Part shown: in pieces, positions 16,391 through 23,331 of the stretch
Layout: each line of letters begins with the position of its first letter
Numbering within the stretch: position 1 is the stretch's first letter
The notes under the pieces: generated by a model
What the model saw: only the letters and a program-made list of their open reading frames with translations
What the model was told of the DNA's origin: nothing
The model's database searches: none
DNA from: an uncultured Kordia sp.
Lineage (GTDB): Bacteria; Bacteroidota; Bacteroidia; Flavobacteriales; Flavobacteriaceae
NCBI RefSeq assembly: GCF_947489565.1
Contig: NZ_CANLEA010000002.1
Span: forward strand, 124,001-188,000
DNA length: 64,000 nucleotides
Direction of reading: 5' to 3'
Made by a program: the position numbers and the translations under genes

Positions 16391-17332
16391 ATGAATTTCA
16401 AATCATTACCACAGTTACTAGACTATTTCCGAGAAGAAAAAACGTGTATTGAGTACTACGAAAAAATTCGATGGAACGGCAAGCCAGTGTGTCCGCATTG
16501 CGATAGTGAGAAAGTATACAAGACAAATAGAGGGTACAGATGTGCAAATAAAGAATGTCAAAAGAAATTCACGGTAAAAGTTGGTACTATCTTTGAAAAC
16601 TCTAAATTACCTTTTAGAATTTGGTTTGCGGCTATCTACTTGGCAACCACACACAAAAAAGGTATCAGCTCTGTACAATTAGCAATTGATTTAGGAATTA
16701 CACAGAAAACAGCTTGGTTTGTATTACACCGCATCCGCGAAATGCTAAAAGATAAATCTCCGCAAATGTTAGGCGAAAACAATATGGTAGAAGTTGACGA
16801 AGCGTATATCGGTGGTAAGGAAAAGAATAAACATATTAGTAAAAGACGATCTTTAGAGGATAAAAACGTTACAAACGAGGGTAAACCATATAAAGAGAAG
16901 AAAATAATAGTAGGACTTATTGAGCGTAACGGAAACGTAGTTTTAAAACACGTTCCGAAAGCAGATGCAAATAATATGGTAGCATTTATAAATAAACACG
17001 TTCCCGCAGGTTCTACGGTTTATTCAGATGAAGCAAAGGTTTATAGTAAATTGCATAAAACCTATACACACGACAACGTTAAGCATTCACTTAATATTTA
17101 TGTTGATGGAAATGTACACACCAACACGATAGAAAACTTTTGGAGTGTTTTAAAGCGCGGTTTATACGGAATCTATCACCAAGTAAGTGATAAACACGTA
17201 AGCCGTTATTTAGATGAATACGCGGCACGTTTCAATACGAGAACATTATCAAGTCAAGAAAGATTCGATAAGTTTCTAGTAGATAGCGAAAGTGTGTTGA
17301 CTTATAATGAATTGACACAGGCAGACTTGTAA
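16391..17332 (+). CDS. IS1595-family (ISXO2-like) transposase
   Basis: A 313-residue complete transposase. The N-terminus carries a zinc ribbon (Cys34, Cys37, Cys51, Cys56: CPHC...CANKEC) followed by a helix-turn-helix (SSVQLAIDLGITQKTAWFVLHRIREML). The C-terminal half is the ISXO2-like DDE domain, with EVDEAYIGG, VYSDEAKVY and NTIENFWSVLKRGLYGIYH supplying the catalytic acidic positions. It sits in the middle of the 3.9-kb transposon bounded at 14364 and 18274 and is presumably the enzyme that moves it. No frameshift is seen, so the element may still be active. Confidence 0.92.
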   Translation: MNFKSLPQLLDYFREEKTCIEYYEKIRWNGKPVCPHCDSEKVYKTNRGYRCANKECQKKFTVKVGTIFENSKLPFRIWFAAIYLATTHKKGISSVQLAIDLGITQKTAWFVLHRIREMLKDKSPQMLGENNMVEVDEAYIGGKEKNKHISKRRSLEDKNVTNEGKPYKEKKIIVGLIERNGNVVLKHVPKADANNMVAFINKHVPAGSTVYSDEAKVYSKLHKTYTHDNVKHSLNIYVDGNVHTNTIENFWSVLKRGLYGIYHQVSDKHVSRYLDEYAARFNTRTLSSQERFDKFLVDSESVLTYNELTQADL

Positions 17333-17349
17333 AAGGTCTGCTTTGTGTT

Positions 17350-17529
17350 TTAATCTTTGTGGTCTTTTGGTTCTGCTGGGTCGTCAACTTCTTCTCCTGT
17401 TGTTTCACTTGGTGGAGGGTCTAATGAAGCGTGTTCGTTTTCGGGTTCATTTACTTCTAACCTTGTACAGGAAACAAAAAATAAGGATATAACAAACAGT
17501 AAGATCGTAATTTTGTAATTTAATTTCAT
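17350..17529 (-). CDS. Small acidic lipoprotein (transposon passenger)
   Basis: A 59-residue ORF (MKLNYKITILLFVISLFFVSC then TRLEVNEPENEH...) with a clear lipoprotein signal and lipobox FVSC (Cys21), followed by a short Pro/Glu/Asp-rich tail. It is convergent with the transposase, 17 bases from its stop. It is probably a short surface or periplasmic lipopeptide; function unknown. Confidence 0.6.
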   Translation of the reverse strand: MKLNYKITILLFVISLFFVSCTRLEVNEPENEHASLDPPPSETTGEEVDDPAEPKDHKD

Positions 17530-17565
17530 AATAATAGTTTTATGAGTCAGTAAGTTAGTGAATAT

Positions 17566-17593
17566 TCAAAAAAAAAGTCCCCATTTCTGGGGA
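17566..17593 (-). terminator. Intrinsic terminator of the small membrane peptide gene
   Basis: TCCCC (17578-17582) and GGGGA (17589-17593) form the stem; on the minus strand the hairpin is followed by a run of about ten T (17567-17576). It ends transcription coming from 17719. Confidence 0.75.
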
Positions 17594-17617
17594 ACGTTTT
17601 GATTCTATTTAGATATT

Positions 17618-17719
17618 TTAATTGTCCTTTTTATTCATAAGCTCTCGTATTAACAATATTAACGCAATCAATGCGCATAAAAAATTCATAATTTGTACTA
17701 ACGCGTCTATAGTTTTCAT
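17618..17719 (-). CDS. 33-residue single-span membrane peptide
   Basis: MKTIDALVQIMNFLCALIAL followed by ILLIRELMNKKDN: one hydrophobic helix with a basic C-terminus, 24 bases upstream of its own terminator. The compact layout argues for a real small gene, possibly a toxin-like or regulatory membrane peptide. No family is recognised. Confidence 0.5.
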   Translation of the reverse strand: MKTIDALVQIMNFLCALIALILLIRELMNKKDN

Positions 17720-17923
17720 TTGTGTTTAGAGTTTTGATTAATATTCAATAGTGAGTTTTTCACTTCAATTTTGAACATTTACTCTTTTGTTTACGCGCCT
17801 ATAATTTAATTCACTTCATACATTTGATTTAATGATTTGAACTATATGTATGTCGAAAACACAAAATGTTACAGTTTTTGCTTACAAATATTTAATTTCA
17901 GTTGAATTTACTAACTTTGAACC

Positions 17924-18043
17924 ATGAACAAAGACAAAGAAAAAAACAAGGAAGTCGAAAAGAACGACGAGCCTTTAAAAATAGATGGAACTTTTGACGA
18001 TGTACTAAAAGTTTCAGTTCCGAAGCCTAAAAGCAAGGAATAA
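17924..18043 (+). CDS. 39-residue charged peptide (transposon passenger)
   Basis: A Lys/Glu-rich head followed by LKIDGTFDDVLKVSVPKPKSKE. Short proteins with the pattern KIDGxFxDVLKVSV recur in Bacteroidota, so I take it as real. Function is unknown. Confidence 0.5.
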   Translation: MNKDKEKNKEVEKNDEPLKIDGTFDDVLKVSVPKPKSKE

Positions 18044-18247
18044 ACTCTTACATATCAGTTTTGGCTGTATAGTTAGGATGGCTGTTTTGGAATCAATAAA
18101 CAGGTATTAACGTATGTAATACGATCTTTAACATTAAAATTTACTTTGAATTTATCCGCTACGGTGTATAGGATTTTGAGCCTATGAAGTAAATATATTT
18201 CTATTCAAAAAAAGCGAATTCCCGCTTAATATTATCACTCTTTTTTA

Positions 18248-18274
18248 TCTTGTCCCATTTGGTATATAGATGCC
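18248..18274 (-). repeat. Right terminal inverted repeat of the transposon
   Basis: Reverse complement of 14364-14390 over all 27 bases. Confidence 0.9.
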
Positions 18275-18282
18275 GTTACAAC
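18275..18282. repeat. Target-site duplication, right copy (GTTACAAC)
   Basis: Same 8 bases as 14356-14363, directly outside the right transposon end. Confidence 0.85.
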
Positions 18283-18293
18283 GCGCTTACTTT

Positions 18294-18325
18294 CGTTTAC
18301 AAATATTTGTAGTCGTTTGTAAACG
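18294..18325. repeat. Inverted repeat upstream of the GNAT gene
   Basis: CGTTTACAAA (18294-18303) and TTTGTAAACG (18316-18325) are perfectly complementary around a 12-base loop, 36 bases before the ATG at 18362. It could be an operator or leader hairpin; it lies outside the transposon. Confidence 0.6.
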
Positions 18326-18361
18326 AATATTTTTTGTACCTTGTCTCTTCATTTATTTCAT

Positions 18362-18898
18362 ATGAACATACACTTAGAAACCGAACGACTCATTATCCGA
18401 GACCTTACAGAACAAGACCTTGACGGCATGTTTGCCCTTGATTCCGATCCGGAAGTACACAAGTATTTAGGCAATAAACCCATCAAACATAAAGAGGAAG
18501 CATTGAAATATATTAAAGATGTAAATACCCAATATGCAGAACGCGGTATTGGACGATGGGCAGTTGAAATTAAAGAAACAGGCGAATTCATAGGTTGGTG
18601 CGGCCTACGATTGTATACTGATTACACCTTTAACAATCGCACAAATTTCCACGATATTGGCTACCGATTGCGACGCGAATTTTGGGGAAAAGGATATGCC
18701 ACAGAAGCTTCCGTTGCCTGTCTACAATATGCCTGGAATGTTATGAAACTTGAAAACGTATACGGAATTACCGAAAAAGGGAACGCAGCTTCTCACAATG
18801 TTTTGTTGAAAATTGGGTTAAACTATATAGAAGATTTCTATTATGAACCCGAAGATATGATGCTACGTTGGTATGATATCAAAAATCCAAACCACTAA
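18362..18898 (+). CDS. GNAT-family N-acetyltransferase (RimJ/RimL-like)
   Basis: A 178-residue acetyltransferase that would transfer acetyl from acetyl-CoA to an amine. LETERLIIRDLTEQDL at the start and YRLRREFWGKGYATEASVACLQYAW carry the family pattern, with the CoA-binding loop R/Q-x-x-G-x-G/A represented by REFWGKGYATE; ENVYGITEKGNAASHNVLLKIGL follows as in RimJ/RimL relatives. The frame opens at a TTG at 18341, but the ATG at 18362 starts the conserved sequence. The substrate is unknown. Its stop overlaps the next ATG by one base (TAATG). Confidence 0.85.
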   Translation: MNIHLETERLIIRDLTEQDLDGMFALDSDPEVHKYLGNKPIKHKEEALKYIKDVNTQYAERGIGRWAVEIKETGEFIGWCGLRLYTDYTFNNRTNFHDIGYRLRREFWGKGYATEASVACLQYAWNVMKLENVYGITEKGNAASHNVLLKIGLNYIEDFYYEPEDMMLRWYDIKNPNH

Positions 18899-20172
18899 TG
18901 ATCACCAAAAAAAACATTACCATACTAAGTTTTTTACTTCCATTGTTTTTACTTGCAAATGGCGGACCAATTGATGAATCTACGATTAAAACTGTGGGCG
19001 ATTTAAAGTTTATAAATACAGCAAGTATAAGTATTATCAATGAAGATTTAGCCATCAAAATTGAGGGAGATTATGCCGAAGTAAAAGTCATTTATACACT
19101 AAAAAATCATTACAATATTGATGAACATATTTTTTATGCCTTTCCGATAGATTTTGGATTTTCAAATATAGAAGAAGAACCAGGTTGGAAAGAAGAATAT
19201 GTAAACTTTATTACCTTCAAAAAAAACGGCGAAGTTTTACAGAAAGAATCACAAATTGATTTGCAAACCAACGAAGGTAGAACCCGAAAGCATTGGTATT
19301 TTGTAAAATTTGATATCGGCAAAAATGAAAAAGAAGTAATGCTAGAAGTACACTACAAGTTCAAAGTCGGTTTTGTAGATTTTGCTTATTCTAAATCTTT
19401 TTATCCCGTATTTAATGAACGAACTTTTGTCTATGACTTTTCTCCTGCACAATATTGGGGCAATGGAAAAGGAACACGTTTAAATATTTCGTTTGACATC
19501 TCTTCTATCAAGCAACTTCATGGAAAAGTTTTAAAAATGAATGGCATTGATTTTAAAGAGGAAAATGGACTTTACACATTCCAAACAACAGATTTTGATT
19601 TTAAAGAAGCTCCAAATCTTGAAGTAGAATATGAACTAAAAACACACAAAGCTTCAGCATATCTCTTAAAAAAATCAGCTAAAAAAGAACGAATAAAAAA
19701 GATTGTTGCTTCTTCCCGATTGGAAAAAAAGTATACAAAAGATAATTTAGTAGATCTCAATTTTTCTAACTGCTGGTGTGCGAAACCAAAAGACAAAAAT
19801 CCAACGCTAACGTTTACATTCAAAGATAGTGTCGAAGTTTCTTCAATCGTTTTTACGCCAGGATATCTGAAATCTAAAGAAACTTATTATAATAACAATC
19901 GACTGAAAAAAGTAGCAATTACACAGTATTATGCGTCTTATGAAGGATCAAATAAAGAATTTACATATCAGTTAGACCTAGAAGATATTCCTTATCAAGA
20001 AGTAGATATCAATACCTTTTATGATATGGTAAAACATACCGATTCGGGTGATATGATCAAATATACTTCAAAAATTGAATTTAAAGTTCTAGAAACCTAT
20101 AAAGGCAAAAAATACAATGACACATGTATTTCAGAAATACTATTTGCAGGTTATAAGCCTCGTACTGATTAG
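18898..20172 (+). CDS. Secreted protein with NADase-type/discoidin-like glycan-binding C-terminus
   Basis: A 424-residue exported protein with a signal peptide (ITILSFLLPLFLLANGG). The N-terminal 230 residues are beta-rich. The C-terminal part (DNLVDLNFSNCWCAKPKD...LTFTFKDSVEVSSIVFTPGYLKSKETYYNNNRLKKVAITQY) has the pattern of the NADase-type glycan-binding, discoidin-like domain: a W/C-x-A segment, then GYxKSxxxYxxNxRxKK. It may bind a cell-surface glycan. It is coupled to the GNAT gene, and its 3' end overlaps the next gene by 56 bases. Confidence 0.6.
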   Translation: MITKKNITILSFLLPLFLLANGGPIDESTIKTVGDLKFINTASISIINEDLAIKIEGDYAEVKVIYTLKNHYNIDEHIFYAFPIDFGFSNIEEEPGWKEEYVNFITFKKNGEVLQKESQIDLQTNEGRTRKHWYFVKFDIGKNEKEVMLEVHYKFKVGFVDFAYSKSFYPVFNERTFVYDFSPAQYWGNGKGTRLNISFDISSIKQLHGKVLKMNGIDFKEENGLYTFQTTDFDFKEAPNLEVEYELKTHKASAYLLKKSAKKERIKKIVASSRLEKKYTKDNLVDLNFSNCWCAKPKDKNPTLTFTFKDSVEVSSIVFTPGYLKSKETYYNNNRLKKVAITQYYASYEGSNKEFTYQLDLEDIPYQEVDINTFYDMVKHTDSGDMIKYTSKIEFKVLETYKGKKYNDTCISEILFAGYKPRTD

Positions 20173-20875
20173 TTGTTTTTCTGCCGAAGTCTTAGCGCAG
20201 AATCACCGAAAAACCATCCGTATACATTCGTTGGCTAATTTTCCATTCAGCACAAACGATTCTATTTACGAAATTACGCCTGTATATAAAAAGTATGCTT
20301 ACGATACTACTCAAGAAATTGCATACACTTCAAAGCATGTGGCAACAAAAGATATGCTTGAAAATTTTTCTGTGGGAACGTATTTATTCAGCCTTTCCAA
20401 ACCAAACCATCTGCCCGAAACAAAATTGCCTTTGCATATTATTCATGATGAAATATATCAAATTGTATACACAAAAAACACAGGATATTTAGGACATTTA
20501 GAAGAATTGTTGAATATTCCTTTTGTGCTTTCGCCCGAATTTTTAAGCGAATATGGACATCAAACTGACTTGCGTGTTGCAACCGATTGTGCCGAACTTG
20601 CCATTTACGGAAAACGCAAACAAGGCATGAAAGTTCCGTATTGTGGACTAAGAGGAATTACGAAATACATGCAAAAAACATCTGTTATTAAAAAAGGAAT
20701 TATTCTGCACTTTGGGCATCAGGTTTCGGTTTTATATGAAGATCGAGGCATTCCAAATGTAATTGATGGCGATGACTTGCTCATACACGCTTATAAACTA
20801 AAAGCAGAAATCATTCCGCTAAAAGAAACCAATTTACACAATACTCCTTATATTACATACCAATGGAAACAGTAG
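20117..20875 (+). CDS. Exported protein of unknown function, cysteine-peptidase-like pattern
   Basis: A 252-residue protein with a signal peptide (LQVISLVLISCFSAEVLAQ). The ATG used lies 56 bases inside the previous gene; an in-frame TTG at 20144 would shorten the overlap and still keep most of the signal. ATDCAELAIYGKRKQGMKVPYCGLRG, LHFGHQVSVLYEDRG and VIDGDDLLIHAY give a Cys-His-Asp order like NlpC/transglutaminase-type enzymes. This is a by-eye inference. It overlaps the next gene by 13 bases, so the cluster is an operon. Confidence 0.5.
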   Translation: MTHVFQKYYLQVISLVLISCFSAEVLAQNHRKTIRIHSLANFPFSTNDSIYEITPVYKKYAYDTTQEIAYTSKHVATKDMLENFSVGTYLFSLSKPNHLPETKLPLHIIHDEIYQIVYTKNTGYLGHLEELLNIPFVLSPEFLSEYGHQTDLRVATDCAELAIYGKRKQGMKVPYCGLRGITKYMQKTSVIKKGIILHFGHQVSVLYEDRGIPNVIDGDDLLIHAYKLKAEIIPLKETNLHNTPYITYQWKQ

Positions 20876-21225
20876 ATCAAAAAAAATGTTTAGAATGTGG
20901 CGATTCATTTAAAGGTCGTGTCGATAAAAAGTTTTGCAGCGATTATTGCCGAAATGCCTATAACAATCGACTGAATAAGGATGGAAAAAATCTCATTCGA
21001 AATATCAACAATCGCTTGCGCAAAAATTGGCGAATTCTAGAAGATTTAAATGTAAATGGTAAAACAAAAACTACGAAAACCAGACTCTTAGAAAAAGGAT
21101 TCGATTTTACTTATTTTACCTCCATTTATGTAACAAAATCCAATTCTACCTACTATTATGTATATGATCAGGGTTATTTACCATTAGAAAATGAGTATTA
21201 TTTATTAGTAAAAAAGAATTCTTAA
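20863..21225 (+). CDS. Zinc-ribbon hypothetical protein
   Basis: A 120-residue cytosolic protein. Its N-terminus has CLECGDSFKGRVDKKFCSDYCRNAY, a C-x2-C...C-x3-C zinc-binding knuckle, followed by a basic region rich in Arg/Asn (NNRLNKDGKNLIRNINNRLRKNW) that may contact nucleic acid, and a Tyr-rich C-terminus. Such small zinc proteins are widespread in flavobacteria without known role. It overlaps the upstream gene by 13 bases and the next gene follows after one base. Confidence 0.6.
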   Translation: METVDQKKCLECGDSFKGRVDKKFCSDYCRNAYNNRLNKDGKNLIRNINNRLRKNWRILEDLNVNGKTKTTKTRLLEKGFDFTYFTSIYVTKSNSTYYYVYDQGYLPLENEYYLLVKKNS

Positions 21226-21226
21226 T

Positions 21227-21421
21227 ATGGATAAAAAAAATAGTATCATCGTACTTATTATTGTGGTGGCTACAGTAACTATCGCGCTATTTCTTCATAA
21301 AAACTATGCAGTACATAGTGAAGAATATGAAGCGCTAAAAAAGTTTGAAAATTTTCTTTTAGAATTGGATGAAGGAGTTAAAAATATAGAACTAGACTCT
21401 ATAGAATTCCTAAAGGAATAA
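21227..21421 (+). CDS. Small single-span membrane protein
   Basis: 64 residues with one N-terminal membrane helix (SIIVLIIVVATVTIALFL) and an acidic helical tail. It begins one base after the zinc-ribbon gene. The gene at 21485 has the same layout and is in the same frame after the stop, which suggests an old tandem pair. Confidence 0.55.
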   Translation: MDKKNSIIVLIIVVATVTIALFLHKNYAVHSEEYEALKKFENFLLELDEGVKNIELDSIEFLKE

Positions 21422-21484
21422 CGATTTTCTCAACGAATATTCATTGGTAAAACGCTCGATATCACTAAGAAAAAAGCAGGTTTT

Positions 21485-21685
21485 ATGTTGGCAGCCATTG
21501 TAGTTTTAGCAGTTTCTGGATCATTATTCTACAGAAATTATAAAAAGCAGCAAAAAAATGAAGTGTTTATTGAAGCAGTTCAAAAGGCATTTTTAAAGTT
21601 GAAAGAACGCCAAAAAGAATATGAACAAAGCATACTGCAACAAGTTGAAAAAACAAAACAAGATTCTATCTATAATACACCATAA
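21485..21685 (+). CDS. Small single-span membrane protein (possible paralogue)
   Basis: 66 residues: a membrane helix (MLAAIVVLAVSGSLFY) followed by a charged helix with coiled-coil character (EAVQKAFLKLKERQKEYEQSILQQVEKTK). The same frame is open from the previous stop at 21421, so a non-ATG start further upstream (around IGKTLDITKKKAGF) is possible. Confidence 0.5.
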   Translation: MLAAIVVLAVSGSLFYRNYKKQQKNEVFIEAVQKAFLKLKERQKEYEQSILQQVEKTKQDSIYNTP

Positions 21686-21738
21686 AAAGAGCTAGAAAAA
21701 GAAATTAGGAAACACCAATCATTTAAATAACGATTCAC

Positions 21739-22422
21739 ATGACACCAATTATTCTTATTCCGATTTTTATATTGAGTGTTGGCGCACTTGTTTTTATCTG
21801 GATTTACTACAGTAAAAAAAATAAGATTCTTCGTCAATTAAAAAAAATTCGTAGAAAGGCAATTCATAGTGTTCGTAAAAATGAATATGTCAAAATTGTT
21901 GGGAAAGCAAAATATGCTGGAGAACCTTTAATTGCACCGTTAAGCAAACGCAAATGCGTGTATTATGATGTAAAAATCAAGGAAAAAAGAGGAAAACATT
22001 GGCACAGAGTTGTAAATGATGTGCAGTTTCAAGATTTCTTTATTCAAGCAGGAACCGAAAGCGCCGTAATTCACCTAAACTCTCGAAACGAAGTAGAAAA
22101 ACAAATTCACTTAGTTGCCGATCATGCGTTTAGTTCTGGTTTTTTAAAGAATCTTGATGAAGAAACAAAACGATATTTAGCACAATACGGAAAAAATAGC
22201 ACAGGGGCTTTTGGCTTTAATAAAACCATGCGTTTTACCGAACGAATCATTGAAGTCGATGAAGAAATCGCCGTAATGGGCATTGGAAAATGGACCACAA
22301 TTGACACACCAATTGATGGTTATTCCGATTCAAGAGTATTAGCTTTGACTGGTACCAAAGAACAAAAGTTACTCATTACGGACGAACCCAAAGCTATGGA
22401 ACGTGTAAAACAAAAATTATAA
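21739..22422 (+). CDS. GIDE-domain membrane protein
   Basis: A 227-residue protein with an N-terminal membrane helix (about 3-24) and a conserved core EYVKIVGKAKYAGEPLIAPLSKRKCVYYDVKIKEK, the hallmark of the GIDE domain found in mitochondrial MULAN/MAPL ligases and many bacterial membrane proteins. The bacterial function is unknown; there is no RING domain here, so no ligase activity is implied. It follows two small membrane proteins on the same strand. It ends 5 bases from the convergent CBS gene. Confidence 0.7.
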   Translation: MTPIILIPIFILSVGALVFIWIYYSKKNKILRQLKKIRRKAIHSVRKNEYVKIVGKAKYAGEPLIAPLSKRKCVYYDVKIKEKRGKHWHRVVNDVQFQDFFIQAGTESAVIHLNSRNEVEKQIHLVADHAFSSGFLKNLDEETKRYLAQYGKNSTGAFGFNKTMRFTERIIEVDEEIAVMGIGKWTTIDTPIDGYSDSRVLALTGTKEQKLLITDEPKAMERVKQKL

Positions 22423-22427
22423 ACCAA

Positions 22428-22898
22428 CTATTTCCAGTTCTGCCCTTTTAAATTCATAGCAGCTTTTAAGATGTCTTTTTGACTAATTTGCCCTACCAAC
22501 TTTCCGTTTTCTACAATAGGAAAACGTCTTCTTTTCGATTGAATAAATTTATTGGCTGCATCAAAAATATTGAGGTTTCCATCAATAGTTTCCACATTTT
22601 TTGCCATATGTGCTTCTATTTTATTATGCTCAAACGGCATATTATAATAACGGCTGTCCGAAATTTGCTTGATGCAATCTCCTTCCGAAATAATACCCAC
22701 TAATTCATTTTTATCGTTCACAACAGGTCCACCAGATATTTTATGTTGAATCAGTTTTTGAATCACTTCTTCTACGGTTTGCTCTGGTTTGAATGTAATT
22801 AAGTTTCGCGACATATAATCGCTTACCTTAAGAGCTTCTGCTTTGTTCGTGTTCGTTGTTTGTGACTTTCGCGCTCCTTGAAAACTTTTTATTGCCAT
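22428..22898 (-). CDS. CBS-domain pair protein
   Basis: A 156-residue protein with two CBS domains: DYMSRNLITFKPEQTVEEVIQKLIQHKISGGPVVNDKNELVGIISEGDCIKQ and NVETIDGNLNIFDAANKFIQSKRRRFPIVENGKLVGQISQKDILKA. CBS pairs bind adenine nucleotides and act as energy or ligand sensors. With no other domain it would act by binding partner proteins. The basic 25-residue N-terminus is not part of the domain. It is convergent with the GIDE gene, with no obvious terminator between. Confidence 0.88.
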   Translation of the reverse strand: MAIKSFQGARKSQTTNTNKAEALKVSDYMSRNLITFKPEQTVEEVIQKLIQHKISGGPVVNDKNELVGIISEGDCIKQISDSRYYNMPFEHNKIEAHMAKNVETIDGNLNIFDAANKFIQSKRRRFPIVENGKLVGQISQKDILKAAMNLKGQNWK

Positions 22899-23331
22899 GA
22901 CTTTAGGGTTTAGGTTTTCTTAAAGTTACTCATTTTTAATTAGTTAATATCAGTTCTTCATAAAAATTACACACAACATTTTTCTTTTCCGCAGTGTAGC
23001 AAGAATTTTTCGTTAAGAATTTTTGAAACCTTGGAGAAAATTTAGAAAAATTATTGCGGTTCTAGTTTTTCTCAAAAAGAAAACTAGAAACACCTCTGGA
23101 AAAGCGCCTTTTCTTTTGTGGAAGCTTGTGCTGAACTTGATTTAGTATTCTTTGGGCGAGCAAAGAAAACAAAAATAAAACACTGAATTTCAATATGAAA
23201 TAAAATTTTCTCTAGACATTCGGAAAGTTTTTCATTTAAGAAAAATTATGAATGTTAACCTAAAACATCAGTTACTTCTCCATTTCTGTATACTTTTTTA
23301 GTATTTTTAAGCAACCATTCAATCAATCTAT
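22899..23331. other. Intergenic region with an inverted repeat
   Basis: About 430 bases between divergent genes. It contains a 10-bp inverted repeat, TTCTAGTTTT (23060-23069) / AAAACTAGAA (23080-23089). No ORF or RNA gene was seen; it should hold promoters for both neighbours. Confidence 0.5.

Larger units (their letters stand above)
14364..18274. mobile_element. IS1595-family transposon with passenger genes, 3911 bp
   Basis: Bounded by 27-bp perfect terminal inverted repeats (14364-14390 and 18248-18274, beginning GGCATCTATATACC) and by an 8-bp direct repeat GTTACAAC on both sides (14356-14363 and 18275-18282). An 8-bp target duplication and ends beginning GG are characteristic of the IS1595 family, and the only transposase inside (16391-17332) is of that family. 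Passengers, mostly small: degenerate RadC-like protein, coiled-coil protein, 70-residue protein, small lipoprotein, small membrane peptide, 39-residue peptide. Removing the element and one repeat rejoins the region upstream of the truncated ssb to that upstream of the GNAT gene. Confidence 0.88.
18044..18361. other. Intergenic region spanning the right transposon end
   Basis: About 320 bases without a gene. The first part lies inside the transposon and shows nothing clear. The right terminal repeat (18248-18274) and target duplication (18275-18282) follow, then a 10-bp inverted repeat (18294-18325) in the leader of the GNAT gene. Confidence 0.6.

Noticed and set aside
777-18282. Exact borders of one integrative element from integrase to attachment repeats
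   Set aside because: I found no direct repeat pair that would mark attL and attR, and the integrase is central, so the element's limits remain open apart from the IS1595 transposon.
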